Part shown: one piece after another, positions 36,038 to 46,803 of the stretch | Layout: every line of letters begins with the position of its first letter | Numbering within the stretch: the first letter of the stretch is position 1 | Source of the DNA: Marthasterias glacialis | Taxonomy: Eukaryota; Echinodermata; Asteroidea; Forcipulatida; Asteriidae | Length of the DNA stretch: 64,000 nt | Assembly (NCBI GenBank): GCA_911728455.2 | Contig: OU452219.1 | Span: forward strand, 17,665,397-17,729,396 | Direction of reading: 5' to 3' | Notes under the pieces: generated by a model | Database searches by the model: none | What the model was told of the DNA's origin: nothing | Seen by the model: only the letters and a program-made list of their open reading frames with translations | Position numbers and translations under genes: made by a program

Positions 36038-38980
36038 TAGAGGTAAGTTCTGATTTTGGTGCGTTGAAAACTTGTAATATCTAGAAAACCCTAACCTAAG
36101 TCAACGGTAAATTTAACTTTTAAATCCCCAGCCGAACCATGGGCGCTTCGCTGGTACTAATATAGTGATTTTTGGGCACCTTTGTGGTTGGATCATATGA
36201 TTATCAAAAAACATTACGTAATGATGTATGGATGGTCAAAATCAATGCTTAAAAATAAATTATTTTGGAAAAATATCATTGTAAGTCTTCGCTTTAAATT
36301 GAACTTGAAGCTTTGGTTTGAATTGCTTTTATGAAAAGGCTGTAAGGAATCGAAGAACCGGACTAGACGAATGATGTTTATGATATCCGGGAATTGGAGA
36401 GAGTTGTATGTCTCTTTTGTCAACATTGTGTTATAGGGTTCAAAGGAGTCTGTTTGTTGATTTGTCTTAAAAAAACAAAGAAAAAACAAAACAAGCGTTG
36501 ACCAAATGCCATAGTTAGAGCTGGGTCTCATCATGTCAGTTGAGTTACGCTTTGATTAAATAACAACCGAATTCCCCCAATAGTCTGCGTGCTCTCCACC
36601 TGCAGTTTCAACAACGCCGAAGATCGTTTTGAGGGCAACTATAGGTCATCTGTCTAGCACATAGCCAACGACTGTTCTATGAACAGCATGATCCCACTGG
36701 TTAATACATTTTTATAAAAAGCTTCAAGAATAATTTTCTTTGCTGTATATCCAACTGAAACCAGACTGTGTTTGGGAGTTGCTCTTGTATCAGCTCTTCC
36801 TTGTCATTTTTTTTTTCGATTTGTCATTTTAAACCCAAATTGCTGTAATTTTTTTTACATAGGGTGGGGGAGGGAGTGGGAGCTAAAATAGCGGATAACC
36901 TATTGGCCATCGGAAATGACGGGGTGCTGTGGCAGCCCCGACCATTTTGGATGGGGAGCTGGAATGTACTACAGGTACAGCACTCTCAACTTTTCCAACT
37001 TGCAGCTTATAAATGCATATTCAATCATAAAAATAAACAATTATTGTCTACCCCTTAATAAAAAATGAAATGATGTAAAATATATTTTTTTGTATGTATA
37101 ATTACATGCAAACAAACCTTATATTTCTAACTTTCCCGATAATTTTGCACAAGCCACAAGTATGCATGCAGCCCAGCCCCCCAGTCCCAGCACCCTTGCC
37201 AAAAGAGGCTAATTTACCCACAAGAGGGTGGAACCACAAAAAACTAAATTAAAGGTGGCAAGAGGGAAAAAAGTAAATGATAAGTGAAAGAGACAAACTT
37301 CAGGTGGAATGTTCAGACCTTGGATATTAAGACCATGGGGCCATGACTCTTTTATTAATGCATGGAGTGTAGAGGGCGGTCTTGTCCGCCGAGCGTTATA
37401 TGGACCGCAGAGCTGAAAATAATGTTTTTTTTAGAGTAGTTTTTCACTTCACTTTCCGGTTTAGACCGAAAGCCAATGTCAAATTGGGGTAAGTTCTATG
37501 TGAGATTTCTTTAGTTTTTAAAGACCTTTCCAATGATATTGTAAACATCCAGTGTGTACTTGAAGAGAAATGATTTTTGAAGCACAACACCTAAAAAAAT
37601 AAAAAAAAAAAAAAAACAGGGGTGGTTAGCCAAATCCCTTCGAATGAAAAAGCATGCCAGAAGAGCATTTTGGTTCTTTGGAAATAGTAGGAAATAATAT
37701 TTTTCCATTTGGGCCTACTTCTCGCCGTTTTGTTCTCGCACTGGAATACATTAACGTCAGCCATCCAGGATTGACACTTTCAAATCAACAAGTTCATCCC
37801 GTACATTCCTTGGACTGGGGTTTACTGCGGAATTTCACCTGGTATTCTTGACAAGATCTTCATTGTTATGCAAATAAGGAGTTTTGTGTTGTTTTCGAAG
37901 CACGTTGTAGTGAATACAGCGGCACCGCATGGCATTCGGATTGGGTTGTTGCAGAGTGGAGGGCAGCATGACCGTATCTCTCAGCTCTTGCGTGGGATTT
38001 GGACGTAGCATTTTCTGACGAACTTTACTGGTAAATTCAGCAACATTTTACCATCCAGCCATGTGCATTCAGAAATATTTCGTCAATACAATGTAACTGT
38101 TGCACTTTTAGAGCCAATTGTGATATTCTTTATCAAAGGCTTGGTCGAGATATGAAGTAGGTCTACAACAACCTCGACCCTCAGAAGTATAAGCCTTGTG
38201 CATTTTTGTCACTGGCCAGAAAGTTTTCACGAAAAACTGCAGTATATTGTTGACAAAATTCACTGTTGAGCCCTTTGCTACATATCGTGAGTTCCACGAA
38301 GTCCTCTAGCTCCAACTACAGACTTCACAAGCACATTTTAACTTCGGTGTTGAGCTTGCGAGTGGCTGGAGAGAGCTCCGGTGATGTCCCTTGACTGCAG
38401 AGTAAAACTTCACGACCAAAGCCGACCACATCGTTCCAACGACATCTTGCTGAGGATGGCTGAGGTAAGAAGGCTTGTGAACAAATTGAAGTGGAAATTG
38501 TTTCTCGGTGTGCACTAAACTAATTTAAAGGAAACTAAAAAAAAATCAATATCAACAATTTTCATAGTGGAATAAAAAGAACCAATACTAAGTTTCCTAA
38601 TAAAGAGTGAGATTAAAAGATGAATACCACTGGATAAAAAAGTAGTCCGAACCAGTTTGTACGAGTTGAAAGAGAATGGTACCTTCCTGATGGGAGAGTC
38701 ATGGGAATGTGAATGAAAGAGTGAAGGGGTGAGTTCGGTCCTTGCCTATTACTTTTATTTAGTAATAAACTGGTTGTCCAGGAATTTATTAAAGTGTTTC
38801 ACTTTAAGACCTATTGTCTTGCTGGAAGCCTTGGTGATACAATCAATTTTTTCTGATTTTTTTCACGGTTAGATTATTATACATCTAGATTTTGTACTGA
38901 ATAATAGCTGAAAAGTTATTACAGACAAAACAATACTTTGGTAAAACAAATGTAAAATTGAATCACAAACATTAACCCTA
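36038..38980. other. Non-coding stretch, no gene seen
   Basis: A 65-codon plus-strand ORF at 37654-37851 looks mildly protein-like but has no identifiable acceptor, donor or domain. No other exon or repeat is supported. Confidence 0.35.
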
Positions 38981-39451
38981 TCAGGACGGGGGGGGGGGGG
39001 GGGTGGGGGGGGGAAGGGACAATGTGCCCCCCACGCACCATATTTTTACTGGTAACTTTTTAACGCTTCGTCCAATCACTGCAAAATTTTCTGACATTTC
39101 CCAAAATATATCTAGGGTGATGTTGGCCCAAAAAATTGAAACCAGTGGTTAGTTGTTGCCATGGCAACCATTGTTTGACAATTTTTTTTGACTTTTTTAT
39201 CATAAATTCCACTAATTTTAAATTTTTTTGTCAGTAAAGTAATATTAATGAATCACGTAATAGTCTGAAATGCTTTTGGGCAAAAGACAGTCAAAACTGC
39301 CCTTAAAGTAATGATTTTTTGAAATTTTTGACGTCACGTAGAACTCGGTGAAATGAACATTTGTGGCAAGTTTTATCAAAATCAGTCAAAGACTAGAAAA
39401 CACGGATGGGGGACACTAATTGCCCATACAACCCCAAAAGCCCAGTCCTGA
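38981..39451. mobile_element. TA-flanked element, 471 bp
   Basis: Starts TCAGGACGGGG and ends CCCAGTCCTGA, inverted repeats of about 11 bp, with TA directly outside both ends (38979-38980, 39452-39453). TA duplication is typical of Tc1/mariner-type elements. There is a G-run (about 16 plus 10 G) right after the left end. No transposase frame. Confidence 0.6.
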
Positions 39452-39590
39452 TAAAGTACTTAATTTCTTGAGGCACACACGTTTTGAGATTTTTTGTCTC
39501 AATTCAGCTTGTTGTCTATGACTTACCCAAGATTGTCCCAATTTTCCCCTTTTGCACTTGACCTGTACTCATTGATGTTTTTGAATACAG

Positions 39591-39700
39591 GGAACGACTG
39601 GTGCAGCTGTAAGCAGTGGACCATGACGAGGAACGACTTGAGGCAGACCCAGCAGCAAGCTCCCGTCCAGCCAAGCTTCAAGAGACATCGATGGGACTGA
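39591..39700 (+). CDS. Possible terminal exon, Cys/Trp-containing peptide
   Basis: Preceded by a pyrimidine-rich tract and AATACAG; the frame (two bases complete the first codon) reads GNDWCSCKQWTMTRND then a Gln-rich tail and SFKRHRWD before TGA. The WCxCxxW..M pattern faintly resembles the P2X7-like cysteine motif that is widespread in invertebrate genomes, but later cysteines are missing. No partner exon is seen, and the phase does not fit the exon at 35695-35829. Confidence 0.2.
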
Positions 39701-39897
39701 CTCTGAAGAGACTGTGACCACCAGATGATCTGTTTGGTATGTGTGTAATTTGTCTATGGATCTAGACGTAAATTGGAGTCGTCAACGGATCTGGGTAAGG
39801 AGAACTGCCCTATCCGATCTCCACTTTTTACGTTTGCTTGTGCGATTAACCTTTTCGATAAATGTTGGACTTTTATTTCCTTTTTTATTATTTATTT

Positions 39898-40321
39898 TAA
39901 AAATCTCTTGAGCAACTTTTATAGAATAGAATTTAATTCTGAATTTGGTCCGCATATGTTCCAAAATTTCAAAATTTCAAAAAAGCAAACAATTTATGAT
40001 AATTATAATCCACAACTACAGCAATAAAAAGTAGAGGCCCATTATAAAACAGAAGCTTATACATTAACAATTTACTGGAAGTAAATATGTTAATAAATGA
40101 CCTTTCTGTCAAAAAAATCTCTTGAGCAAATTTTATAGAATATAATTTAATTCTGTAATTGTGTCTCCATATGTTCCAAAAACTCAAAAAAGCAAACACT
40201 TTTTGATAATTATAATCCACAATTACAGCAATAAAAAGTAAAGGCCCATTATAAAACAGAAGCTTATACGTTAACAATTTACTGGAAGTAAATATGTTAA
40301 TAAATGACCTTTCTGTCAAAA
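39898..40321. repeat. Tandem duplication, period 215 bp
   Basis: Copies start AAAAATCTCTTGAGCAA at 39898 and 40113. Both contain GATAATTATAATCCACAA, ACAGCAATAAAAAGTA, CATTATAAAACAGAAGCTTA and end AATAAATGACCTTTCTGTCA. They are about 95 % alike by eye. Minus-strand ORFs (39969-40376) repeat with the unit and are artefacts. Confidence 0.9.
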
Positions 40322-41774
40322 AAAACCCCCCAAAAAACCAATAATATTGTGGGGGTCGGATAAAGCAAGTTGGCATTCAAGATAAAGACAAGAGTGAGAA
40401 GACTGCGAATGGTAAGAGAAAATCTAACCCGTTCTCTTGCAGAGACCCTCCCCTTTTGTAAACCCCTTTCCTCCAAACGATGTTCGGCGATCTTGTTGAT
40501 GTTGTCCTTGCTTGTTTCATTTTGAAGGTGACATTACACTGTCTTGGCATTTCTTGGTTTGCATATTGGTCAAAGCCAATGATGCTTTTAGTTAGGAGAC
40601 TAGTCTTAACTGGAAATTTCTGTCGGTGGTTGAAACTTCAAGTCATCAGTTGTCATGTTTATTTATAATTGGCGTAATTTTATATTTCAAATAGAGTAAT
40701 GTTTATAAAGGAAAAATGCATAATCCAAGTGCGACTTCAATCATAATAATTTTCAATAAACCCTTTAAAAAGACGAGTAGTTATTTAGAGCAAATAAAAA
40801 AAAACTTGTACACTTTTCTCTTCCACTGCTGCACTTTTGCAAAAACCACAACCATAAGTATTTCGATAGAAATCTAACAAACATGACATGCTGTCAAATA
40901 TTACAGTTTAATCACCATTCATTTGATGAATAATGTTTGATTTAGGAGTGTTAAATAGATAATTTAGACAAGCTAAATGACTATTTACATATTCCTAATA
41001 TCAGCAGTACATCAATTCTGAATGTAGACACTTTCATCTGAGCGTGAATCACATTAAGTCCTTGAAAATTAAACAAAATAATAAGACGGTAAACAAACAA
41101 CAAACAACACTTGTAGCACACACAAGTTTTTAAAAATTGTATAGTCCCGAAATGCAATATCTATTAAATTAAACCTTAAATGGCTCATTGGAAAAAAACT
41201 CTCTAAACCTCTTATTTGTGAGCGCTGCTTAAAAGATGAAAAATGGAAAAAAAATACTGAAGAAAAAACGGGAGAGAAGAAAGGAGGGAAGAAAAGAGCA
41301 GACCATCCATAGGTGAAAGATGCCAATGATGTCTAGGTATGTATGAATGGTAAGACAGCAAAGGCTTAGAGTATGTGTTGGCCTAGAGATAAGACTAACT
41401 CTCCACTCTTTCAGCAGGTTTACTGGAAATAGGTTAAGTATAAGGTCTGACTGGTGTAGTACTTAGTTTTGATTCTAAGACGCTTATACCCATTTCCTTT
41501 GCGGTGGCACAATACATGTAGTTCGTCATTAACTAAGGACAGTAAAAACAAGTCCTTAAACAAATAAAAGATAACGTCTTGAACCAAGACTAAGTGCTAA
41601 GCCATTATCAGTAAATGCAGAACTTGAGTAGACCTTGAAGACACTCTCCCTTTGACGTCCCTGATGAGTTACCTGAGGTCAGCTGGGTCAGTGAGGCCAG
41701 GTGTTTGCAGTAACGGTTAAGTAACTGGTGAAGTATAAGGTAAAGTATGAGGGTGAGTGAAAAAAATAACCCTT
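40322..41774. other. Non-coding stretch, no gene seen
   Basis: No supported exon or repeat. Confidence 0.4.
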
Positions 41775-41868
41775 TCTCTCCGCAGCAAATAACCTTTTCC
41801 TCCGCAGCAAATAACTTTTCCCTCCACAGCAAATAACCTTTCCCTCCGCAGCAAATAACCTTTCTCTC
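41775..41868. repeat. 22-bp tandem repeat, about 4 copies
   Basis: Unit CCTCCGCAGCAAATAACCTTT with small variants (CCACAGC, ACTTTT). The minus-strand ORFs here with repeated AEGKVICCGG-type peptides are by-products. Confidence 0.85.
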
Positions 41869-42638
41869 GACAGGCGACAACCTTTTTTTGTTTTCCACAG
41901 TAACCTGTTTTCCCCAAAGTAAAGTGGATATTGTAGCAAGCAACATATGTGCACCGATGACAGCTCTGGGCCACCATAGTCAACGTTGGTTTGGTTAAGT
42001 ATTGGGGTTGTCTCTGGTGATGTTTGTGGTGAACCTGACCCCAATATGCTAACCTTTCTAGATATTTTTTTCTTCCAGAAAGAAGGTCATGTTTTCTTCT
42101 TGAAGATGACGTAGTTTTTGAGCCTTGACATCACCACTGAGCTGAGGTAATGTCTACTAGCAGAGACTGGGTCATGCAAGAGATTTGGTAATGTATCGGT
42201 TTTTCAAAAGTTACAAGTTATAACACTGGTAAAAAAACTACCTGCTGAATGCTGACAGGCGACAACCTTTTTTTGTTTTCCACAGTAACCTGTTTTCCCC
42301 AAAGTAAAGTGGATATTGTGGCAAGCAACATATGTGCACCGATGACAGCTCTGGGCCACCATAGTCAACGTTGGTTTGGTTAAGTATTGGGGTTGTCTCT
42401 GGTGATGTTTGTGGTGAACCTGACCCCAATATGCTAACCTTTCTAGATATTTTTTTCTTCCAGAAAGAAGGTCATGTTTTCTTCTTGAAGATGACGTAGT
42501 TTTTGAGCCTTGACATCACCACTGAGCTGAGGTAATGTCTACTAGCAGAGACTGGGTCATGCAAGAGATTTGGTAATGTATCGGTTTTTCAAAAGTTACA
42601 AGTTATAACACTGTTAAAAAAACTACCTGCTGAATGCT
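41869..42638. repeat. 385-bp tandem duplication, two near-identical copies
   Basis: Both copies start GACAGGCGACAACC (41869 and 42254) and end with CTACCTGCTGAATGCTGA. Visible differences are two bases (GTAGCAAG/GTGGCAAG and CTGGTAAA/CTGTTAAA), so the event is recent. Contains TTTCTTCCAG and GAGGTAATG strings that look like splice sites, but no frame is open across them. The right edge coincides with the start of the BEL/Pao fragment. Confidence 0.9.
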
Positions 42639-42639
42639 G

Positions 42640-43191
42640 AACTAAATCATCTACGACCCTTTTGGATTTTTGGCTCCATTTGTCCTCATGGGCAAGGTGC
42701 TGCTGAAGCAAATGTGTCGCAATGGAAGCGGATGGGATGATCCCCTGCCTGCAGAGTTAAGACCACGGTGGGAGAAGTGGATATCAAAACTTCCAAAAAT
42801 TGCAGCGATTTGAAACCCATGCTGCCTAAGGCAGAGTCAGTTTGGTGAGGTTAAGTCCACTCAGTTGCAGGACTTTTTAGATGACAGCACTTTGGGTTTT
42901 GGCCAATGAATTCAGGAATTCAGAATTCAGGATCACAAGGACAGAGTATACTGCACACTGGGCAAGTCTCGAGTTGGTCCAACTAAGATCACAACAATTC
43001 CTCGCCTGGAGCTGGCTGCAGCATTTGTGTTGGTGGAAATAAGTCAAGTTCTGAGGGAGGAACTCAACCTGCCATATGGAGAAGAAATCTTATGGACTGA
43101 TTCAAAGGTAGTCCTAGGATGCAACAAAAATGATGCTTGTCGCTTCCATACATTTGTGACCAACCAAAATGATCAAGGTGAGTACAGATGT
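42640..43191 (+). pseudogene. BEL/Pao pol remnant: RT tail and RNase H
   Basis: Frame-interrupted copy of a BEL/Pao (Semotivirus-type) retroelement polyprotein. The first segment has the end of the reverse transcriptase (IYDPFGFLAPF, then GWDDPLP and W..W) from about 42646 to a TGA at 42811. After a degraded gap the RNase H region resumes near 42955 with LGKSRVGPTKITTIPRLELA and WTDSKVVLG (catalytic Asp in WTDS), ending at a TGA at 43189-43191. Gag, protease and the RT catalytic core are absent. Old and inactive. Confidence 0.85.
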
Positions 43192-43584
43192 TGACCAGTG
43201 GTACTACGTCGAGTCCAGTTCTAATCCTGCTGATCATGCTTCAAGAGGGCTCACAGCATCAGCTCTGCAGCAACCTTCCTGGTACACTGGTCCTGATTTC
43301 CTGTGGAGCCCAAATTTTGAGATCCCGTCGAAGGTAACACCTGAGCTGTCCCCAGAAGATCCAGAAATAAAAAAATCCACATGAAAGCTTATCATCAGGG
43401 CCGTGGAATTACTCTGATCATTGGTGGTGAAAGTGGTGAAAAGCTAGTGTCAAGTCTTATCCGCAAATGTGTGATATGCAGGAGAAATCGAAGAGCAGAA
43501 TATGGCAGATCTACCAGATCGCGTCGTATCCTCTCCCCCATTGTCATTCTGTGGCATGGACTGTTTTGGCCCCTTTCTTACTAA
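43169..43584 (+). pseudogene. BEL/Pao pol remnant: RNase H end and integrase zinc finger
   Basis: A different frame continues with YYVESSSNPADHASRGL, the conserved end of the BEL/Pao RNase H region, to a stop at 43382-43384. It then gives the integrase N-terminal zinc-finger region (GRGIT..., then RKCVICRRNRR with the CxxC pair). Several residues normally between GRG and the Cys pair are missing. Frames change at about 43170 and 43382. Confidence 0.8.
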
Positions 43585-44370
43585 GCAAGGTCACAGTAGC
43601 TTCAAGAGATGTGGCCTACTGTTCACATGTCTGTACTCCAGAGCAGTTCACATAGAGATGCTTGATGATCTCTCCACCGATGATCAACGGACTGGGGTAT
43701 GTTATCGCTGTAATAGGAAAGGTTTGCCAAATCAGGTCAGATCAAGGCAGCAACTTTGTTTGTGCGAAGAACAAGCTTGATTCAGCCTTGAAAGCGCTTG
43801 ACACAGAAAGAATGGCAGCCTACTTAGCAAACCAAGATTGTGACTTTGTCATGAATGTTCCTTGTTCCAGTCATGTCGGCAGCGTGTGGGAACGCCAAAT
43901 TAGGACAATAAGATATGTCCTCACAGGAGTAGTTGCGCTTTGTCCTGGAATGTTGGATGATTCCTCACTTCGAACACTGTTTTATGAAGCAATGGCCACA
44001 GTGAACAGCCGTCCTCTATCAGTCGACACCATCTGTGATTCAACCAGTGTGGAACCTTTGACTCCAAATCATATCCTCACAATGAAGTCCAGTGTACCAC
44101 TACCACCCCGGTTAAATTTGTACCTCAAGACATGTACCTGCAGAAGAGATGGAGACGGGTGCGGTATCTCACGGAACAATTTTGGAGCAGATGGCGGAAA
44201 GAATACCTGCAAATTCAGAGGTTGGAGACATCATCCTCATGGTTGATGCAGAGGTGGCTACAAACCGATGACCCATGGATATTGTCGTGGAGACTATTGC
44301 AGATACGGTCAACTGAGGAAAATTATAGTTCAACTTGGGACGAAGAAACTTGATAAAAGGGGAAAGCATG
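43502..44370 (+). pseudogene. BEL/Pao pol remnant: integrase core and C-terminus
   Basis: Integrase core: MDCFGPFLTKQGH and LYSRAVHIEMLDDLSTD (first catalytic Asp in MDCFGPF), a frame change near 43680, IRSDQGSNFVCAKN (second Asp), VGSVWERQIRTIR (catalytic Glu region), and NSRPLS...PNHIL. A last frame change near 44130 leads to KRWRRVRYLTEQFWSRWRKE, the conserved C-terminal block. All catalytic landmarks are present but spread over three frames. No LTR was found; the copy is cut at both ends. Confidence 0.88.
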
Positions 44371-44435
44371 TAGATAAGCTGACTTACCTGGAGTGTCCTG
44401 TGCAGAAGCTATCAGTCCTGTTGGAGAACACTTAA

Positions 44436-44625
44436 AGCCCCAGCTCAACATTGGTAAGAGGAAAACAAAAATGTTCACAGATTTACATATACCTTACATG
44501 GTATAAAGAAAATGATGGTAGAAAACTTTCTATTAAATATTTCTGCCTGAAGTGTTATCGTTTTTAAATAATAAATTAAATCAGATCCAAAATTAGTTTT
44601 CGTCTCAGTGAGATGAAAACTCTGT
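44436..44625 (+). mobile_element. MITE family 1 copy, truncated
   Basis: TTAA at 44432-44435 followed by AGCCCCAGCTCAACATTGGT. It matches 10,840-11,030 through CTTACATGGTATAAAG, GAAGTGTTATCGTTTTTAAA and TTAGTTTTCGTCTCAGTGAG, then breaks off at AAAACTCTG where a G-rich segment begins. It lies directly after the BEL/Pao remnant. Confidence 0.8.
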
Positions 44626-45000
44626 GAAACTAGGGGGGGGGGCGCATGTGCCCTCCCAGCCAATGTCCATGCCCCCGGTGCCCCCCCCCCCCCCCATTTG
44701 AAATTTGGACTTTTGAGATTAGACATTACCAGAAAAAAATGTTACATTTTAAGGGCTTTTATGTAGTAATTTCAATGTTTTTAAAACTATTTTGTAATAT
44801 TTACACGCAGAATGTATTTTGTTTAGTGCTGAAAAGGGGCTTGTTTAGGAAAAATACAAACGAAAGCTGCAGTTTTAATTGGCCAAAAGTGCCCCCCAGG
44901 AAAAACGGTGCCCCCCCCCCTTTATGCCCCCTTAAAATGTTACTTTACTAACGGCGCTGATTCAGACTTGGTTTATAATTAACCAATCAAAGATTGGTCT
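44626..45000. other. G/C-run segment, uncertain element
   Basis: Contains a G-run near 44632-44642 and C-runs near 44681-44696 and 44911-44920, ending AACGGCGCTGATTCAG. The composition recalls the hAT-like MITEs, and CGGCGCTG resembles their right end, but no matching left end was found. It interrupts MITE family 1. Confidence 0.35.
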
Positions 45001-45138
45001 GGTGTCACTGACCAGTGGATTGTTAGGGTTTTTAAGGGATTACACGAACAGTCACAAGTCATTCCAATTAGATGAGCTTTTTGCCATTAAAGTCTCACTG
45101 ATTGTATCAAGCCAATCTCTGTCTAGCCCCATCTCAGG
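45001..45138 (+). other. Possible 5' leader exon of the array gene (copy 1 only)
   Basis: The stretch ends ATCTCAGG|GTGAGT at 45138, a strong donor, about 130 nt before the first coding exon of copy 1. The upstream boundary is unknown. Nothing equivalent lies before copies 2 and 3, where the last part of the previous unit is found instead. Confidence 0.3.
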
Positions 45139-45271
45139 GTGAGTTTTGATCTTTGATGTTTTAAGTAGGATTTTAGTTGTGATGACTTCTTGTTTTAAAT
45201 TGTTATCTTGTTCAATTGAATGAAGAAGTTGAACTTAGCATCAATCTGTAAGTGAGACAGTGGACACCGCC

Positions 45272-45371
45272 ATGGACATCAGTCAAATGAGTTCCCTTTC
45301 TCAAGATACCATTAAATCAGAGGCATCAGAAGGGTCAGGCCAGGAGTCAGATACAGAAAATACTAGCACAG
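45272..45371 (+). CDS. Array gene copy 1, exon A (N-terminus)
   Basis: ATG at 45272 sits in an ideal context (CACCGCCATGG). It reads MDISQMSSLSQDTIKS then an acidic Ser-rich EASEGSGQESDTENTSTG, ending ACAG|GTGAGC with one base over. A TTAG acceptor at 45238 would link it to a leader exon. Acidic Ser/Thr runs suggest a phosphorylated, disordered N-terminus (inference). The gene is unrecognised overall; its coiled-coil C-terminus is described under exons E and F. Confidence 0.5.
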
Positions 45372-45934
45372 GTGAGCAAAGACGAGTCTGATTTTATCCT
45401 AAAAGCACATTAGATGGTGAGGGAGAGAAAACTTGCTTGTTAAATATTTTCTTCGTCAGACTTGTGGCTCAAGGAGGCCTGGATCATCCTGACCTACCCT
45501 ACCTCATGCCCCTTAACCACATGCCCAAACCACCGAAGCACTGAGCTTCCTACCAACTTCCCATACCATCCAAAACTGCTCATGAGAAACATGGCCTCTA
45601 AGGAAACATCTTGTGTTAACCACTGTTGAGGGCATGGCTCTTGTAATTAGGTCATCTGAAATTTCTCTTTGGTGGTTTGCAGTTGCACCATCAACCATTA
45701 CTCTGATCAAACTCTTGTTCTTGTCAAGAAACATTTCCTAAAAGTTTCTACAACCTAACCTTACATTGTCCTATCACCACTAAGAAGTTCCAAAGACCTA
45801 ATATTCATGAAGGTGAATACCATGATGGTAGATGTTTAAATGTAGCAATAATTTATTAATTTATAAATCTTATATATTTACCAACTTTGTGTTTCCTTAG
45901 GTAACCTTGTTCTGCTATTTTAAATTTTTTAAAG

Positions 45935-46087
45935 ATGGCAGCAATGGGAAAACTTCCAAGATGGAGAAGACACCAAAGTTCCCAAAGAAGATCTCCATCA
46001 CGATTCAGGCAAAGGAAGGCTCAAGGTGATTAGAGGGACACCAAGAATTACAAACAGAGCAGTCCAGACATCATGGACAAACTCTCT
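45935..46087 (+). pseudogene. Array gene copy 1, exon B, frame broken
   Basis: Acceptor TTTTTTAAAG. Phase 1 from exon A gives DGSNGKTSKMEKTPKF then PKKISITIQAKEGSR to 46025, a basic, plausible stretch. TGA follows at once (46027-46029). Ten bases later another frame reads DTKNYKQSSPDIMDKLS and ends TCT|GTGAGT at 46087 in phase 0, which fits exon C. The break is identical in all three copies. A third frame is open throughout but does not fit the phase of exon A. So either a shared lesion or a misread exon border (AAG|GTGATT could itself be a weak donor). Confidence 0.4.
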
Positions 46088-46150
46088 GTGAGTACAGATC
46101 CCTCGCAACTGAAATCAGTCATTGTGGAGGGGTCAGGATTGAAAGCGGCC

Positions 46151-46803
46151 GTCTGTTGGCATAAGGGTGTATCTCATACTTAACCTTTTTTGAGATTTTT
46201 TGCTTTTAAGCAAATTTGAGGGCGCTCTTTCCAACTATTCAAGTTTCAATTCGAAGCGAGTTATCGTTTAGAAGATAGCATGTGCTATCTTTGACATTTT
46301 TTCCAAGTAATGGTATAGTTTGTCTGGCACAATGGCGTATGTTCTAGATACACCCTCTATAAATTTAAGTTAATAAGTGTATCTATTATTTACATATGTT
46401 TGCCAAAAAAATAGCGCTGGTCTTTTTTTAAATTGATTTACCAAAATAGTGTATGTCCGGATAGACCGTTTTGCCAAAAAAATTGTCTAAATAGAAAACA
46501 CGTTCAGAGAAGCTAACTACCATTTTGCATTCATTTGCCAGGAAGTAAGTTGGTCCGATTCCCTCGTGTTAATTTGCAAAAATGGTGTAACTACAAGATA
46601 CACCTTTTTGCCAGAAAAGAAACACTGCTGTATTAAAACATGTTAAATCAATGTTAAAGCACATCACTGTTGAGATGTATCTACAATTAAACCTTGTCCT
46701 CTTGAAACAAATCCATTCATAAATTATTTGGTGTGTTTTGAATGTCTAAGTTACCCATACTGCCAACAAGGTATTTTGAGATACACCCTTCTGCCAGACA
46801 AAT
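46151..46803. mobile_element. 650-bp inverted-repeat element inside the unit
   Basis: Left end GTCTGTTGGCATAAGGGTGT + ATCTCA; right end, reversed, ATTTGTCTGGCAGAAGGGTG + TATCTC. Inside, the same theme recurs: TTTGTCTGGCACAATGGCGT, AAATAGTGTATGTCCGGATA, AAAATGGTGTAACTACAAGA and TACACCTTTTTGCCAG, giving a mosaic of short inverted and direct copies. Sits in the intron between exons B and C, at 53802-54455 and 61454-62106 in copies 2 and 3. Confidence 0.65.

Noticed and set aside
41775-41868. CRISPR-like array
   Set aside because: Repeats are contiguous with no unique spacers, and this is animal DNA.
41608-42044. Minus-strand ORFs with repeated ICCGGK-like peptides
   Set aside because: Translation of the 22-bp tandem repeat.
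45513-45734. 73-codon minus-strand ORF present in all three units
   Set aside because: Same reason: it is copied with the unit. It lies in the intron between exons A and B and has no recognisable motif.
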